A DNA stretch of 64,000 nt, taken from assembly GCF_026340095.1 (NCBI RefSeq), contig NZ_JAPEPO010000001.1, positions 2,108,001 to 2,172,000 on the forward strand, read 5' to 3'. The notes beneath the pieces are model-generated. The model made no database searches. It saw only the letters and a program-made list of their open reading frames with translations, and had not been told where the DNA came from. A program made the position numbers and the translations under genes. This DNA is from Streptomyces sp. NBC_01446. Its GTDB lineage: Bacteria > Actinomycetota > Actinomycetes > Streptomycetales > Streptomycetaceae. Below are positions 27,145-36,898 of this stretch, in pieces (within the stretch, counting starts at the first letter, position 1; each line of letters begins with the position of its first letter).

Positions 27145-28371
27145 ATGCGACCCATACGTCCGCTCTCGACCGTTCAGCGCGGGAGGAGCGCGCGCCGCAG
27201 AACCTCCCCCGTGGCGGCCGCTCTCGCCATCGGTGCGGCGCTCGCGCTCACCGCCACCGCGTGCGGTCCCGGCGACGACAACGCGGACTCGAAGCCGACC
27301 GCGTCCGCGGCGCAGGGCGGCAGCGACAAGATCCAGATCCCGGACGACATCAAGGACCGGCTCAAGGAGCACGGTATTGATCTGGACAAGTGGAAGAACG
27401 GCGAGTGGAAGAACTGGGACAAGGACAAGTGGCTGCGTGAGGCGCAGGACTACGTCAACCCCATCATCGACGGTCTGTGGGACCCGGACCGGATGCGTGA
27501 CGCCGACAAGAACCCGGACAACGAGGTCGACGACAACGACATCTCGGGCGACCAGGGTGTGACGGACCCGACGCCGCAGCCGGTGAAGGCCGCGGCCGTC
27601 GGCACGCCGTACCACGACAGCGCGCCGTACGCCGGAAAACTCTTCTTCGACGGCCCCGAGGGCTCGATGGTCTGCTCGGCGACAGTCGTCACGGACCCCG
27701 CGCACCCGGGCAAGTCGAACATGGTGTGGACCGCGGGCCACTGCGTGCACGCCGGCAAGAACGGCGGTTGGTACCGCAACATCGCCTTCGTGCCCTCGTA
27801 CAACAACGCGGGCCTGTCGGACGAGCAGCTCAAGACCGCCACCAAGGAAGAGGTCGCTCCGTACGGCGTCTGGTGGGGCGCGTGGGCGCAGACGTCCGAC
27901 CAGTGGATCGAGCAGGGCGGTCCGACGGGCGGGCAGGGCGCGCCGTACGACTTCGCGGTCATCCAGGTCACACCAGAGAAGGGCAGCGAGGGCAAGTCCC
28001 TTGAGGAGGCGGTCGGTACGGCCGTGCCGGTCGACTTCAACGCGCCCGCGGTGCCGAAGATCGCGACGATGACGGCGAAGGGCTACCCGGCCGCACCGCC
28101 GTACGACGGCCAGACGCTCTACCAGTGCGCCGACAAGCCGGGCCGGCTCTCGCTCGCGAAGGCCGAGCCGACGATGTACCGCATCGGGTGCACCATGACC
28201 GGCGGTTCCTCCGGTGGCGGCTGGATCGCGCAGGGCTCCAGCGGCAAGCCGTCGCTGGTGTCGAACACGTCGATCGGCCCGGTGACGGCCGGCTGGCTCG
28301 CGGGCCCGCGCCTCGGCAAGGAAGCCAAGGGGATCTACGACGCGGTCAGCAAGAAGTACGCCGGCCAGTAG
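27145..28371 (+). CDS. secreted lipoprotein serine protease, chymotrypsin fold (first of two tandem paralogs)
   Basis: 408 residues from the ATG at 27145. The N-terminus has arginines, a hydrophobic stretch and the lipobox-like LTATAC (Cys near residue 40), so it is probably anchored outside the membrane. A charged, tryptophan-rich region (residues about 70 to 140, with DKWKNGEWKNWDKDKWLREA) precedes the protease domain. Triad candidates are His199 in TAGHC, Asp269 in YDFAV and Ser356 in GSSGGGW. Followed by a hairpin terminator and a paralog, which implies gene duplication. Confidence 0.88.
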   Translation: MRPIRPLSTVQRGRSARRRTSPVAAALAIGAALALTATACGPGDDNADSKPTASAAQGGSDKIQIPDDIKDRLKEHGIDLDKWKNGEWKNWDKDKWLREAQDYVNPIIDGLWDPDRMRDADKNPDNEVDDNDISGDQGVTDPTPQPVKAAAVGTPYHDSAPYAGKLFFDGPEGSMVCSATVVTDPAHPGKSNMVWTAGHCVHAGKNGGWYRNIAFVPSYNNAGLSDEQLKTATKEEVAPYGVWWGAWAQTSDQWIEQGGPTGGQGAPYDFAVIQVTPEKGSEGKSLEEAVGTAVPVDFNAPAVPKIATMTAKGYPAAPPYDGQTLYQCADKPGRLSLAKAEPTMYRIGCTMTGGSSGGGWIAQGSSGKPSLVSNTSIGPVTAGWLAGPRLGKEAKGIYDAVSKKYAGQ

Positions 28372-28403
28372 GGCCGGCAACGCCGGTGAGCAGGCAACGG
28401 GCG

Positions 28404-28438
28404 GCGGCGGGGTGACGACACCTTCACCACCCCGCCGC
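28404..28438 (+). terminator. terminator between the two protease genes
   Basis: GCGGCGGGGTG at 28404 to 28414 pairs with CACCCCGCCGC at 28428 to 28438, 32 bases after the first protease stop. It indicates that the two paralogs are transcribed separately. Confidence 0.7.
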
Positions 28439-28553
28439 TGTTCGTCCTCAACTCCACAGGCATAGTGGGGTGCTGCGTCCGAGATCTCCGCACGGAGCTC
28501 TCTTCAGACCTGACAAGCTCATGACACATTCGCTCAACGGGGGTAACAGCACC

Positions 28554-29756
28554 ATGCGTTCCACACGTCCGTCATCCAAGCGGAGCAGGGGCCGTCGCAA
28601 TGTCCTCGCCGCTACGGGGCTCGCCGCGGCCCTGGTGCTCACCGCCACGGCCTGCGGCCCGAGCGACGACAAGGCGAGTGACAAGTCGGGTGCCACGGCT
28701 TCGCAGGGAGCCGACAAGGGATCCGACGGCAAGCTGCCGGGGGGCATCGCCGACCAGCTCAAGAAGCACGGCATCGACCCGGACAAGTGGAAGAACGGCG
28801 CCTGGAAGAACTGGGACAAGGACGAGTGGCTGCGCGAGGCCAAGGACTTCGTCAACCCGGTCATCAAGGACCACTGGAAGCCCGAGCGGATGAAGTCCGC
28901 CAAGGACCCGGACAAGACGATCGCCGCGAAGGACGCGTCGGCCGACCAGGGCGCCACGGACCCTGAGCCGCAGCCCGTCAAGGCCGTGCCCGAGAAGACC
29001 CCGTACCACGAGAACGCCGCCCCGGTCGGCAAGGTCTTCTTCGACTCGCCCGAGGGTTCGATGGTCTGCTCCGGCACCGTCGTGAAGGACCCGCGCAACC
29101 CGGGCAAGTCCAACCTCGTCTGGACCGCGGGCCACTGCGTGCACGCGGGTGCGGCGGGCGGCTGGTACCGCAACATCGCCTTCGTCCCGGCCTACAACGA
29201 CCTGGGCAAGTCCGAGGCGCGGCTGCAGAACGCCACCCCGCAGGAGATCGCCCCGTACGGCACCTTCTGGGCCGACTGGGCCTCCACCTCCAACGAGTGG
29301 ATCGACACGGGCGCCGAGTCGGGTGGTGCGGGCGCTCCGTACGACTACGCGGTGCTGCACGTGAAGCCGGAGCAGGGTTCCAAGTCCCTTGAGGAGACCG
29401 TCGGAAACGCGCTGCCCGTCGACTTCTCCGAGCCCACGGTCCAGTCGGTCAGCAGCATGGGCGCCTGGGGCTACCCGGCCGCGCCGCCGTTCAACGGCCA
29501 GCTGATGCACAAGTGCATCGACCGTCCGGGCCGTCTGTCCCTCAGCCCCGGCATGCCGACGATGTACCGCATCGGCTGCACCATGACCGGCGGTTCGTCC
29601 GGTGGCGGCTGGTTCCGGATGGTCGACGGGAAGACGCAGCTGGTGTCGAACACGTCGATCGGCCCGGCCGAGAACACCTGGCTGGCCGGACCGCAGCTGG
29701 GCAAGGGCGCCCAGCAGGTCTTCGACACGATGAGCGAGAAGTACGGCAGCCGGTAA
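28554..29756 (+). CDS. secreted lipoprotein serine protease (second tandem paralog)
   Basis: 400 residues from the ATG at 28554 (alternative ATG at 28521). It has the same architecture as its neighbour: lipobox LTATAC, the same tryptophan-rich segment (DKWKNGAWKNWDKDEWLREA), and a chymotrypsin-like domain with His194, Asp264 and Ser349. The two copies are close over most of their length but differ in the 25 residues after the lipid cysteine. Substrate unknown. Confidence 0.88.
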   Translation: MRSTRPSSKRSRGRRNVLAATGLAAALVLTATACGPSDDKASDKSGATASQGADKGSDGKLPGGIADQLKKHGIDPDKWKNGAWKNWDKDEWLREAKDFVNPVIKDHWKPERMKSAKDPDKTIAAKDASADQGATDPEPQPVKAVPEKTPYHENAAPVGKVFFDSPEGSMVCSGTVVKDPRNPGKSNLVWTAGHCVHAGAAGGWYRNIAFVPAYNDLGKSEARLQNATPQEIAPYGTFWADWASTSNEWIDTGAESGGAGAPYDYAVLHVKPEQGSKSLEETVGNALPVDFSEPTVQSVSSMGAWGYPAAPPFNGQLMHKCIDRPGRLSLSPGMPTMYRIGCTMTGGSSGGGWFRMVDGKTQLVSNTSIGPAENTWLAGPQLGKGAQQVFDTMSEKYGSR

Positions 29757-29777
29757 CCGCCGGCTTCACCGAACGAA

Positions 29778-29815
29778 CGAGGGCCCGCCCCCAGGAAGTT
29801 GGGGGCGGGCCCTCG
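29778..29815. terminator. bidirectional terminator between protease and hflX
   Basis: A perfect 15-base inverted repeat (CGAGGGCCCGCCCCC and complement) with an 8-base loop lies between convergent genes. Confidence 0.88.
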
Positions 29816-29850
29816 CCGTCGGCACAGGATGCCCGGCTGCTGCCGGAGCG

Positions 29851-31347
29851 TCAGCTCGCGGCCGCCGCCAGGAGGTACGGCGCGAACTCGGCGGCGAGTT
29901 CCTCGTGCACCCGTCCCTTGAGCAGGGTGCCGTCCGCGGTGTGCTCCTCGGAGATCACCTCGCCGTCGGCGTGCGCACGCGCGACCAGCTGACCGTGCGT
30001 GTACGGCACGAGCGCCTCGATCTCGACCTCGGGACGCGGCAGCTCGTCGTCGATGATCGCGAGCAGCTTGTCCATGCCGAGCCCGGTGCGGGCCGACACC
30101 GCGATGGCGCGCTTCTCGACGCGCAGCAGCCGCTGGAGGATGAGCGGATCGGCCGCGTCCGCCTTGTTGATCACCACGATCTCGGGCACCTTCGTGGCGC
30201 CCACGTCGCGGATGACCTCGCGCACGGCGGCCAGCTGCTCCTCCGGCGCCGGGTGCGATCCGTCCACCACGTGCAGGATCAGGTCGGATTCACCGACCTC
30301 CTCCATCGTGGAGCGGAACGCCTCGACGAGGTGGTGCGGCAGGTGCCGTACAAAACCGACTGTGTCGGCCAGTGTGTAGAGACGGCCGCTGGGGGTCTCG
30401 GCCCTGCGGACGGTCGGGTCGAGGGTGGCGAACAGGGCGTTCTCCACCAGGACGCCGGCACCCGTCAGGCGGTTGAGCAGGGACGACTTGCCCGCGTTGG
30501 TGTATCCGGCGATGGCGACCGAAGGCACCTTGTTGCGGCGCCGCTCCTGGCGCTTGATCTCGCGGCCGGTCTTCATGTCCGCGATTTCCCGGCGCATCTT
30601 CGCCATCTTCTCGCGGATCCGTCGCCGGTCCGTCTCGATCTTGGTCTCACCGGGACCACGGGTGGCCATGCCGCCACCGCCGCCGCCACCCATCTGCCGG
30701 GAGAGCGACTGACCCCAGCCGCGCAGCCGCGGCAGCATGTACTGCATCTGCGCGAGGGCGACCTGCGCCTTGCCCTCTCGGGACTTGGCGTGCTGGGCGA
30801 AGATGTCGAGGATCAGGGCGGTCCTGTCGACCACCTTGACCTTGACGACGTCTTCGAGGTGGATGAGCTGGCCGGGGCTGAGCTCACCGTCACACACGAC
30901 GGTGTCGGCTCCGGTCTCGAGGACGATGTCGCGCAGCTCCAGGGCCTTGCCCGAGCCGATGTACGTCGCCGCGTCGGGCTTGTCCCGGCGCTGGATGACG
31001 CCGTCGAGCACCTGGGCGCCGGCGGTCTCGGCGAGAGCGGCCAGCTCCGCGAGGGAGTTCTCCGCGTCACTGACGGTTCCCGAGGTCCACACACCGACGA
31101 GCACGACCCGCTCCAGGCGGAGCTGTCGGTACTCGACTTCGGTGACGTCCTCGAGCTCGGTGGACAGGCCCGCGACACGGCGCAGGGCCGCACGCTCGGA
31201 GCGGTCGAACTGATCGCCGTCCCGCTCTCCGTCGATCTCGTGGCTCCAGGCGACGTCCTCTTCCATCAGGGCATCGGCCCGAAGACCTTCGGGGTTGTTC
31301 TGCGCGAAGCTCTGCGCGTCCTGGGAAGGGGAAGAAGAGGAGGTCAT
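29851..31347 (-). CDS. hflX: GTPase HflX (ribosome-associated)
   Basis: 498 residues. The HflX N-terminal domain (AATYIGSGKALELRD) leads to the characteristic glycine-rich linker (RQMGGGGGGGMATRGPGETK) and a GTPase domain with G1 GYTNAGKSSLLNRL, G3 DTVGF and G4 NKAD. It binds the 50S subunit and helps split stalled or hibernating ribosomes. The N-terminal 65 residues are acidic and actinobacterial-specific. Confidence 0.96.
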   Translation of the reverse strand: MTSSSSPSQDAQSFAQNNPEGLRADALMEEDVAWSHEIDGERDGDQFDRSERAALRRVAGLSTELEDVTEVEYRQLRLERVVLVGVWTSGTVSDAENSLAELAALAETAGAQVLDGVIQRRDKPDAATYIGSGKALELRDIVLETGADTVVCDGELSPGQLIHLEDVVKVKVVDRTALILDIFAQHAKSREGKAQVALAQMQYMLPRLRGWGQSLSRQMGGGGGGGMATRGPGETKIETDRRRIREKMAKMRREIADMKTGREIKRQERRRNKVPSVAIAGYTNAGKSSLLNRLTGAGVLVENALFATLDPTVRRAETPSGRLYTLADTVGFVRHLPHHLVEAFRSTMEEVGESDLILHVVDGSHPAPEEQLAAVREVIRDVGATKVPEIVVINKADAADPLILQRLLRVEKRAIAVSARTGLGMDKLLAIIDDELPRPEVEIEALVPYTHGQLVARAHADGEVISEEHTADGTLLKGRVHEELAAEFAPYLLAAAAS

Positions 31348-31446
31348 TGGATCCTTACGTCGAGGTGTTAGGAATGTGTGACGGTCCGCGCATGACAGCG
31401 TGGTCCTTCGACTGACACAACGTCCCGGGCCGTCCGTAGATTCCCG

Positions 31447-31493
31447 GGCCGGCCGTGCCGCCGACCTGAAGATGGTCGCACGGCACGGCCCGT
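31447..31493 (-). terminator. imperfect hairpin after the M1 peptidase gene
   Basis: CGGGCCGGCCGTGCCG can pair with CGGCACGGCCCG with a 4-base bulge. It lies about 80 bases beyond the peptidase stop and upstream of hflX. The remaining gap (31,348 to 31,571) shows nothing else. Confidence 0.4.
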
Positions 31494-31571
31494 CTCGTCA
31501 CCCGACTTATTGCCCGCCGGCGCGGGGCCCGAAGCGTGTCCTGCCTGGGCTGTTCGCCGCCGGTCGACGGC

Positions 31572-33050
31572 CTATCCCTTGGCCGGCTTCGCCTTCCCCA
31601 CCGGCGTCGACTTCCAGTCCGGGTGCCCCGGCATCGGCGGCGTCTTCTTTCCGTACAGCCAGGCCCGGAAGAAGCCCTGGAGATCGCGGCCGGAGGTCTG
31701 CGAGGCGAGGCTGATGAAGTCCGCCGTGCTCGCCGTGCCGTAACGGTGCGTGCGCACCCAGTCGCGCTCCAGCCGCTCGAAGGCGGGGGTGCCGATCTCC
31801 TGGCGGAGCGCGTAGAGCACGAGGGAGCTGCCGTCGTAGACCACGGGCCGGAAGATGCTGATCTTCTGGCCCGGCTTCGGGCCGTTGGGGGCGGCGGGCG
31901 GGCCGCCCGCGGCGCGCCAGCCGTCCGAGGCGCGGTAGGCCTCGCGCATGCGCTTGGTCATGGACTGGTGCCCCTTCTCCTGGGCGTAGAGGGCTTCGTA
32001 CCAGCTGGCGTGGCCCTCGTTCAGCCACAGGTCGGACCAGGTGCGCGGGCTGACGCTGTCGCCGAACCACTGGTGCGCCATCTCATGGACCATGATCGAG
32101 TCGATGTACCAGGCGGGGTACGCGGGCTCCGTGAAGATGTCCCTCTCGAAGAGGGAGAGCGTCTGGGTCTCCAGCTCGAAGCCGGTCCGGGCCTGGGCGA
32201 TCAGGAGGCCGTAGTTCTCGAAGGGGTAGCGGCCGACCTTCCCTTCCATCCAGGCGAGCTGGGCGGGCGTCTTCTTGAGCCACGGTTCGAGGACCTTGCG
32301 GTCCTTGGCGGGCACCACGTCACGGACGGGCAGCCCGTGCGGCCCCTCGCGGTGCAGCACCGCGGAGCGACCGATCGAGACCTGCGCCAGCTCGGTGGCC
32401 ATGGGGTGGAGAGTGCGGTACGACCAGCTGGTGTCCGCTCCGTGGCGCATCTTCAGGAAGGGCACCCCGTTGGCGACGACCGTGAGGGCCTTGGGGGCGG
32501 TGACCCGGAACGTGAACAGGGCCTTGTCCGAAGGGTGGTCGTTGCTCGGGAACACGCGGTGCCCGGCGTCGGCCTGATTGGCCATGGCGAGACCGTCCTT
32601 GGTCTGCACCCAGCCGCCCTCCTCCTTGCCGGGTGCCGGGTTGCTGGTGTGCCGCACCGTGATCTCCAGCGGGGCACCTTCCGGGACGGCGGTCTCGGGC
32701 GTGACGACCAGGTCCTCGTCGCTGGTGTCGAACCGCGCGGGCCTGCCGTTGACCTCCACGGAGCGGACGGTTCCGTGCGCGAAGTCGAGATTCACCTGCT
32801 CAAGGGGGGCGGTCGCCGTGGCCTCGATCTTGGTGACGGCGTCGAGCGGCTTCTTGTTGTCGCCGTGGTACGTGAGCGCGATGTCGTACGACTCCACGTC
32901 GTAGCCCGGATTGCCGAGGTGCGGGAAGAGCCGGTCGCCGATGCCCAGCGGGACGGCGGGCGGCGGCGCGCTCGCGGCGAGAAGTGCGGTGGAGGCGGCC
33001 GCGGCGACGAGCGCGGTGCCCATGCGGATGGTGCGGGGGGTGAGCAGCAT
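31572..33050 (-). CDS. M1-family zinc metallopeptidase, secreted
   Basis: 492 residues. The N-terminus (MLLTPRTIRMGTALVAAAAS) is a signal peptide. The zinc site HEMAHQW followed by NEGHASW is the HExxH-x18-E pattern of M1 aminopeptidases; the upstream exopeptidase motif is less clear. It cleaves N-terminal residues from peptides outside the cell. Shorter than classical PepN, as is common for this secreted subfamily. Lies 66 bases downstream of rsh on the same strand. Confidence 0.92.
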   Translation of the reverse strand: MLLTPRTIRMGTALVAAAASTALLAASAPPPAVPLGIGDRLFPHLGNPGYDVESYDIALTYHGDNKKPLDAVTKIEATATAPLEQVNLDFAHGTVRSVEVNGRPARFDTSDEDLVVTPETAVPEGAPLEITVRHTSNPAPGKEEGGWVQTKDGLAMANQADAGHRVFPSNDHPSDKALFTFRVTAPKALTVVANGVPFLKMRHGADTSWSYRTLHPMATELAQVSIGRSAVLHREGPHGLPVRDVVPAKDRKVLEPWLKKTPAQLAWMEGKVGRYPFENYGLLIAQARTGFELETQTLSLFERDIFTEPAYPAWYIDSIMVHEMAHQWFGDSVSPRTWSDLWLNEGHASWYEALYAQEKGHQSMTKRMREAYRASDGWRAAGGPPAAPNGPKPGQKISIFRPVVYDGSSLVLYALRQEIGTPAFERLERDWVRTHRYGTASTADFISLASQTSGRDLQGFFRAWLYGKKTPPMPGHPDWKSTPVGKAKPAKG

Positions 33051-33116
33051 GAACTACGGCTACCAGCGTGCGCGGCCGGACTCCGGCGGGACGCGCCACA
33101 CCCACCCGAACGAGAC

Positions 33117-35252
33117 CTACGAGGTGGTCTGGGCGGGGTGCTGTGCGCGGCTGACGTCATACACCCCTGCGATGTTGCGCATGGCGCGCATCAGTCCGGG
33201 GAGCGTTGTCGCGTCGGGGAGTTGGAGCGTGTAGGTGTGGCGTACGCGGCCCTGGGTCGGCGGTTCCACGGTCGCCGAGATCACGGCGACGCTCTCCAGG
33301 GCGATGGCTTCGGTGAGATCGGCCAGCAGATGCGGCCGGCTGAACGATTCGGCGATCAGGGAGACCCGGCACTGCGTGGTGTCGCCCCAGCGCACGCCGA
33401 CCTCGGCGCGTCCCGTGCTCTTCATGCGCGCCACGCCGTGACACTCCGCGCGGTGCACGGTCACGACACCGCCGCGTACGGCGAAGGCAGTCACCGCGTC
33501 GGGCGGCACGGGCGTGCAACAGCCCGCGAGGCGGACCGAGGCGCCGGGCTGGTCCACGACGGCGTTCGCCTCGGCGGGGCGGCCCGCGGGCGCGCCCTGA
33601 GGCGCCCTGGGAGCCGACTCCGGGGCGCGCCTGCCCTCGGGCTCGGGCTCGGGCTGGGGCGTGGCCGGGTGGGTCGTGAGCCAGCGCCGGATGGCGATGC
33701 GCGCGGCGGGTGTGCGGGCGTGGTCGAGCCAGTCCCGGGAGGGCTCGGAGGCGGGGTCCTGGCCCATGAGGAGCTGGACGGTGTCCCCGTCGCTCAGGAC
33801 CGTGCTGAGCGTCGCCAGCCGGCCGTTGACCCGGGCTCCGATGCAGGCGTGCGCGTCCTCGCCGTACTGGGCGTACGCGGCGTCGACGCAACTGGCGCCG
33901 GCGGGCAGGCCGAGCGTGCCACCGTCGGGCCGGAAGACGGTGATCTCGCGGTCCTGGGCGAGGTCTTCGCGCAGCGTCGACCAGAAGGTGTCCGCGTCCG
34001 GGGCGGCCTCCTGCCAGTCGAGGAGGCGGGAGAGCCAGCCGGGCCTGGTCGGGTCGGCGCGCTCCCCCGTGCTGTCCGTCTGCTCGTCCGCGGGGGGAGC
34101 GTAGGGATTGCCGAGCGCGACGACTCCGGCCTCGGCGACCTTGTGCATCTGGTGGGTGCGGATGAGGACTTCGGCGACCTCGCCGTCACCGCGCGACACG
34201 GCTGTGTGCAGCGACTGGTACAGGTTGAACTTCGGTACGGCGATGAAGTCCTTGAACTCCGAGACGACGGGCGTGAAGCACGTGTGCAGCTCGCCGAGCA
34301 CCCCGTAGCAGTCGGCGTCCTCACCGACGAGTACCAACAGGCGCCCGAAGTCCGCTCCGCGCAGCGTTCCCCGCTTGCGTCGCGCCCGGTGCACGGAGAC
34401 GAAGTGGCGTGGCCTGATCAGCACTTCGGCCGCGATCCCGGCGTCCTTCAGAACCACGCGGGCGTCCTCGGCGATCTCCGCGAGGGGATCGGTGCCCCGC
34501 GCGTCGTTGGCCGCGATGAGCTCGCGGGTCTCCGTGTACTCGTCGGGGTGCAGGATCGCGAAGACCAGGTCCTCGAGCTCGGTCTTGAGTGCCTGGACAC
34601 CGAGGCGTTCGGCGAGCGGGATGAGGACGTCCCGGGTGACCTTGGCGATACGCGCCTGTTTCTCGGGGCGCATCACGCCGAGGGTGCGCATGTTGTGCAG
34701 CCGGTCGGCGAGTTTGATCGACATGACCCGCACGTCGTTGCCGGTGGCGACGAGCATCTTGCGGAAGGTCTCGGGTTCGGCGGCCGCTCCGTAGTCGACC
34801 TTTTCGAGCTTGGTCACGCCGTCGACGAGATAGGCGACCTCTTCGCCGAACTCCGTACGCACCTGATCGAGCGTCACCTCGGTGTCCTCGACGGTGTCGT
34901 GGAGGAGGGACGCGGTCAGTGTCGTCGTCTCGGCGCCCAGCTCGGCGAGGATCAGCGTCACGGCGAGCGGGTGTGTGATGTAGGGCTCGCCGCTCTTGCG
35001 CATCTGTCCCCGGTGGGAGGACTCGGCCAGGACGTACGCCCGGCGCAGCGGCTCCAGGGGTGCTTCGGGGTGGTGGGCGCGGTGGGCCTCGACCACGTGG
35101 CCGATAGCGTCGGGCAGCCGGTTGCCCGCGGCGGGGCCGAGGAGCGCGGCCCAGCCGATGCGGCGCAGGTCGATCCGGGGACGGCCGCGCCGACGGTGCG
35201 CGCCCGGTGTGATCGGGCCCGGCGTAGCGGGGTTGGTCGCCTCCGCACTCAT
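33117..35252 (-). CDS. rsh: RelA/SpoT homologue ((p)ppGpp hydrolase/synthetase family)
   Basis: 711 residues from the ATG at 35252, with GGAGG upstream. The HD hydrolase domain (HRGQMRKSGEPYITHP, LLHDTVEDTEV, LADRLHNMRTLG) looks complete. The synthetase region keeps FKDFIAVPKFNLYQSLHT, but the usual D-x-x-A/G-x-R motif is replaced by ADFGRLLVLVG, and EVQIRT by EVLIRT. Synthetase activity may therefore be weak or lost. TGS and ACT-like regulatory domains follow. It corresponds to the second RSH protein (RshA) of Streptomyces. Confidence 0.9.
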   Translation of the reverse strand: MSAEATNPATPGPITPGAHRRRGRPRIDLRRIGWAALLGPAAGNRLPDAIGHVVEAHRAHHPEAPLEPLRRAYVLAESSHRGQMRKSGEPYITHPLAVTLILAELGAETTTLTASLLHDTVEDTEVTLDQVRTEFGEEVAYLVDGVTKLEKVDYGAAAEPETFRKMLVATGNDVRVMSIKLADRLHNMRTLGVMRPEKQARIAKVTRDVLIPLAERLGVQALKTELEDLVFAILHPDEYTETRELIAANDARGTDPLAEIAEDARVVLKDAGIAAEVLIRPRHFVSVHRARRKRGTLRGADFGRLLVLVGEDADCYGVLGELHTCFTPVVSEFKDFIAVPKFNLYQSLHTAVSRGDGEVAEVLIRTHQMHKVAEAGVVALGNPYAPPADEQTDSTGERADPTRPGWLSRLLDWQEAAPDADTFWSTLREDLAQDREITVFRPDGGTLGLPAGASCVDAAYAQYGEDAHACIGARVNGRLATLSTVLSDGDTVQLLMGQDPASEPSRDWLDHARTPAARIAIRRWLTTHPATPQPEPEPEGRRAPESAPRAPQGAPAGRPAEANAVVDQPGASVRLAGCCTPVPPDAVTAFAVRGGVVTVHRAECHGVARMKSTGRAEVGVRWGDTTQCRVSLIAESFSRPHLLADLTEAIALESVAVISATVEPPTQGRVRHTYTLQLPDATTLPGLMRAMRNIAGVYDVSRAQHPAQTTS

Positions 35253-35389
35253 GAGCACCTCCGGCTGCGTCGACCGGCGGCGGTCTGCGGGGTTCCCGCC
35301 CGGGCCGGTGCTTGATGCTACCGAGCCCATCACGTGGAGCAGTCCCCCTCTCGCCCAGCGTGAAACGGATCACCCATTCGAGCGAACGT

Positions 35390-36268
35390 TCAGGGGTTTA
35401 CGGTTTCGATACCCGCCAGCCAGTCCGTGTCGATCTCTCCCTCGGCGACGATCACCGTGGGTCCCGTCATCTCGATCTCCCCGTCGGCCCGCTCCGTGAT
35501 CACGAGCTGTCCGCCGGGCAGGTCCACGGCGTACGTCACCGGCGATCCGGTGACCGCGGGGTCCAGGCCGTCCCTGCGGGCCGCCGCGACGGCCACGGCG
35601 CACGCGCCCGTGCCGCAGGAGCGGGTCTCGCCCACGCCGCGCTCGTGGACCCTCATGGCGACGTGGCGGGGGCCGCGGTCGACGACGAATTCGACGTTCA
35701 CCCCGTCCGGGTAGGCCGTGGCCGGGGTGAAGGGCGGGGCGGTGAAGAGGTTGCCGGCCTGGGCGAGGTCGTCCACGAAGGCGACGGCGTGGGGGTTCCC
35801 CATGTTCACGTTGCGCGCGGGCCAACTGTGGTCGGCGACACTGACGGTGACATCCCCTTCGGGGAGGAGGGCCTTGCCCATGCCGACCGTGATGTCGCCC
35901 TCCTTGTCGATGTGCACGCTCTTCACACCTCCGCGCGTGGCCACCGCGAGGTCGCCCTCGCCGACATGACCGGCGCGCTGGAGGTAGTGGGCGAACACCC
36001 GCACGCCGTTGCCGCACATCTCGGCGATCGAGCCGTCGCCGTTGCGGTAGTCCATGAACCACTCGGCCTCGGAAGCCAGATGCCGCGCGTCGGGGTGGGC
36101 GGCGGAGCGCACCACGTGCAGCAGGCCGTCGCCGCCGATTCCGGCGCGGCGGTCGCACAGTGCTGCGACGGCCGCCGGGGGCAGCTCCAGGGCGTTCTCC
36201 GGGTCGGGGACGATCACGAAGTCGTTCTCGGTCCCGTGCCCCTTGAGGAAGGCGATCCGCGTGCTCAT
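35390..36268 (-). CDS. dapF: diaminopimelate epimerase
   Basis: 292 residues. Converts LL- to meso-diaminopimelate for lysine and cell-wall synthesis. The two catalytic cysteines are in MCGNGVR (near residue 84) and RSCGTGACA (near 225), in the normal spacing. Start at the ATG MSTRIAFLKGHGTEN, where the family begins. Confidence 0.97.
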   Translation of the reverse strand: MSTRIAFLKGHGTENDFVIVPDPENALELPPAAVAALCDRRAGIGGDGLLHVVRSAAHPDARHLASEAEWFMDYRNGDGSIAEMCGNGVRVFAHYLQRAGHVGEGDLAVATRGGVKSVHIDKEGDITVGMGKALLPEGDVTVSVADHSWPARNVNMGNPHAVAFVDDLAQAGNLFTAPPFTPATAYPDGVNVEFVVDRGPRHVAMRVHERGVGETRSCGTGACAVAVAAARRDGLDPAVTGSPVTYAVDLPGGQLVITERADGEIEMTGPTVIVAEGEIDTDWLAGIETVNP

Positions 36269-36323
36269 TCCTCGATCGTACGGGGTGGCGCCGACACCCC
36301 GTCGGGACGGCCCGGTACGTGGA

Positions 36324-36791
36324 CTAGCGCAGGCGGGCGACGCGCCACACGGCGAGGACCGCGACGGCGGCGACCACGACCGCGTACGCGCCGACGACCC
36401 GCCAGTCCGGGCGCCGGCCCGATGAGCGGGCCGGGAAGCCGGGCCAGGTGTAGCCGACGCGACGCGCCGCCATCATTCCCCAGCCGGCGGCGCAGGAGCT
36501 GATCAGCAGCCCCAGCATGGCCACGACGGCCCCGCCGTCCCCGAACTCGAAGAAGAGCGGGAACGCGAACATCAGGGAGCCGATCGCGGAGAGGATCACG
36601 ATGGGCGCGAGCTGCCACAGACGCAGGCGGCGCTGCGGGCGCAGCTCCACCTCGACCTCGGCGCCCCCGGCCTGCGATGCGAGCTCCTCGGCCGTGGGGC
36701 CGTCGGCGATCACACCGTCCGGGGTCGCGTCCGGTCCGTCAGGGCTCAGCTGTTCCCCGCCGGGTGCGGTGTCACGAGGGCCGGCCTCCAT
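36324..36791 (-). CDS. small integral membrane protein, unknown function
   Basis: 155 residues from the ATG at 36791, which follows GGGAGG; a GTG at 36848 would add 19 residues but has no suitable ribosome-binding site. After an acidic, disordered N-terminal 55 residues come three hydrophobic helices (LAPIVILSAIGSLMFAFPLF, VVAMLGLLISSCAAGWGMMA, VVGAYAVVVAAVAVLAVWRV). Lies between dapF and miaA on the same strand. Confidence 0.75.
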   Translation of the reverse strand: MEAGPRDTAPGGEQLSPDGPDATPDGVIADGPTAEELASQAGGAEVEVELRPQRRLRLWQLAPIVILSAIGSLMFAFPLFFEFGDGGAVVAMLGLLISSCAAGWGMMAARRVGYTWPGFPARSSGRRPDWRVVGAYAVVVAAVAVLAVWRVARLR

Positions 36792-36898
36792 CGCCACGCG
36801 CCCTCCCACTTCGGACTCCACTGGTCGATCGATGGTCGATGATGGCACGCTCCCAGGGGCCGCGATGCCGGCCGGAGCGTCCCGATGCCATCACGTGA

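Noticed and set aside
31536..35315. 1259-codon plus-strand frame across the M1 peptidase and rsh
   Set aside because: It spans two unrelated minus-strand genes and their gap with no domain content.
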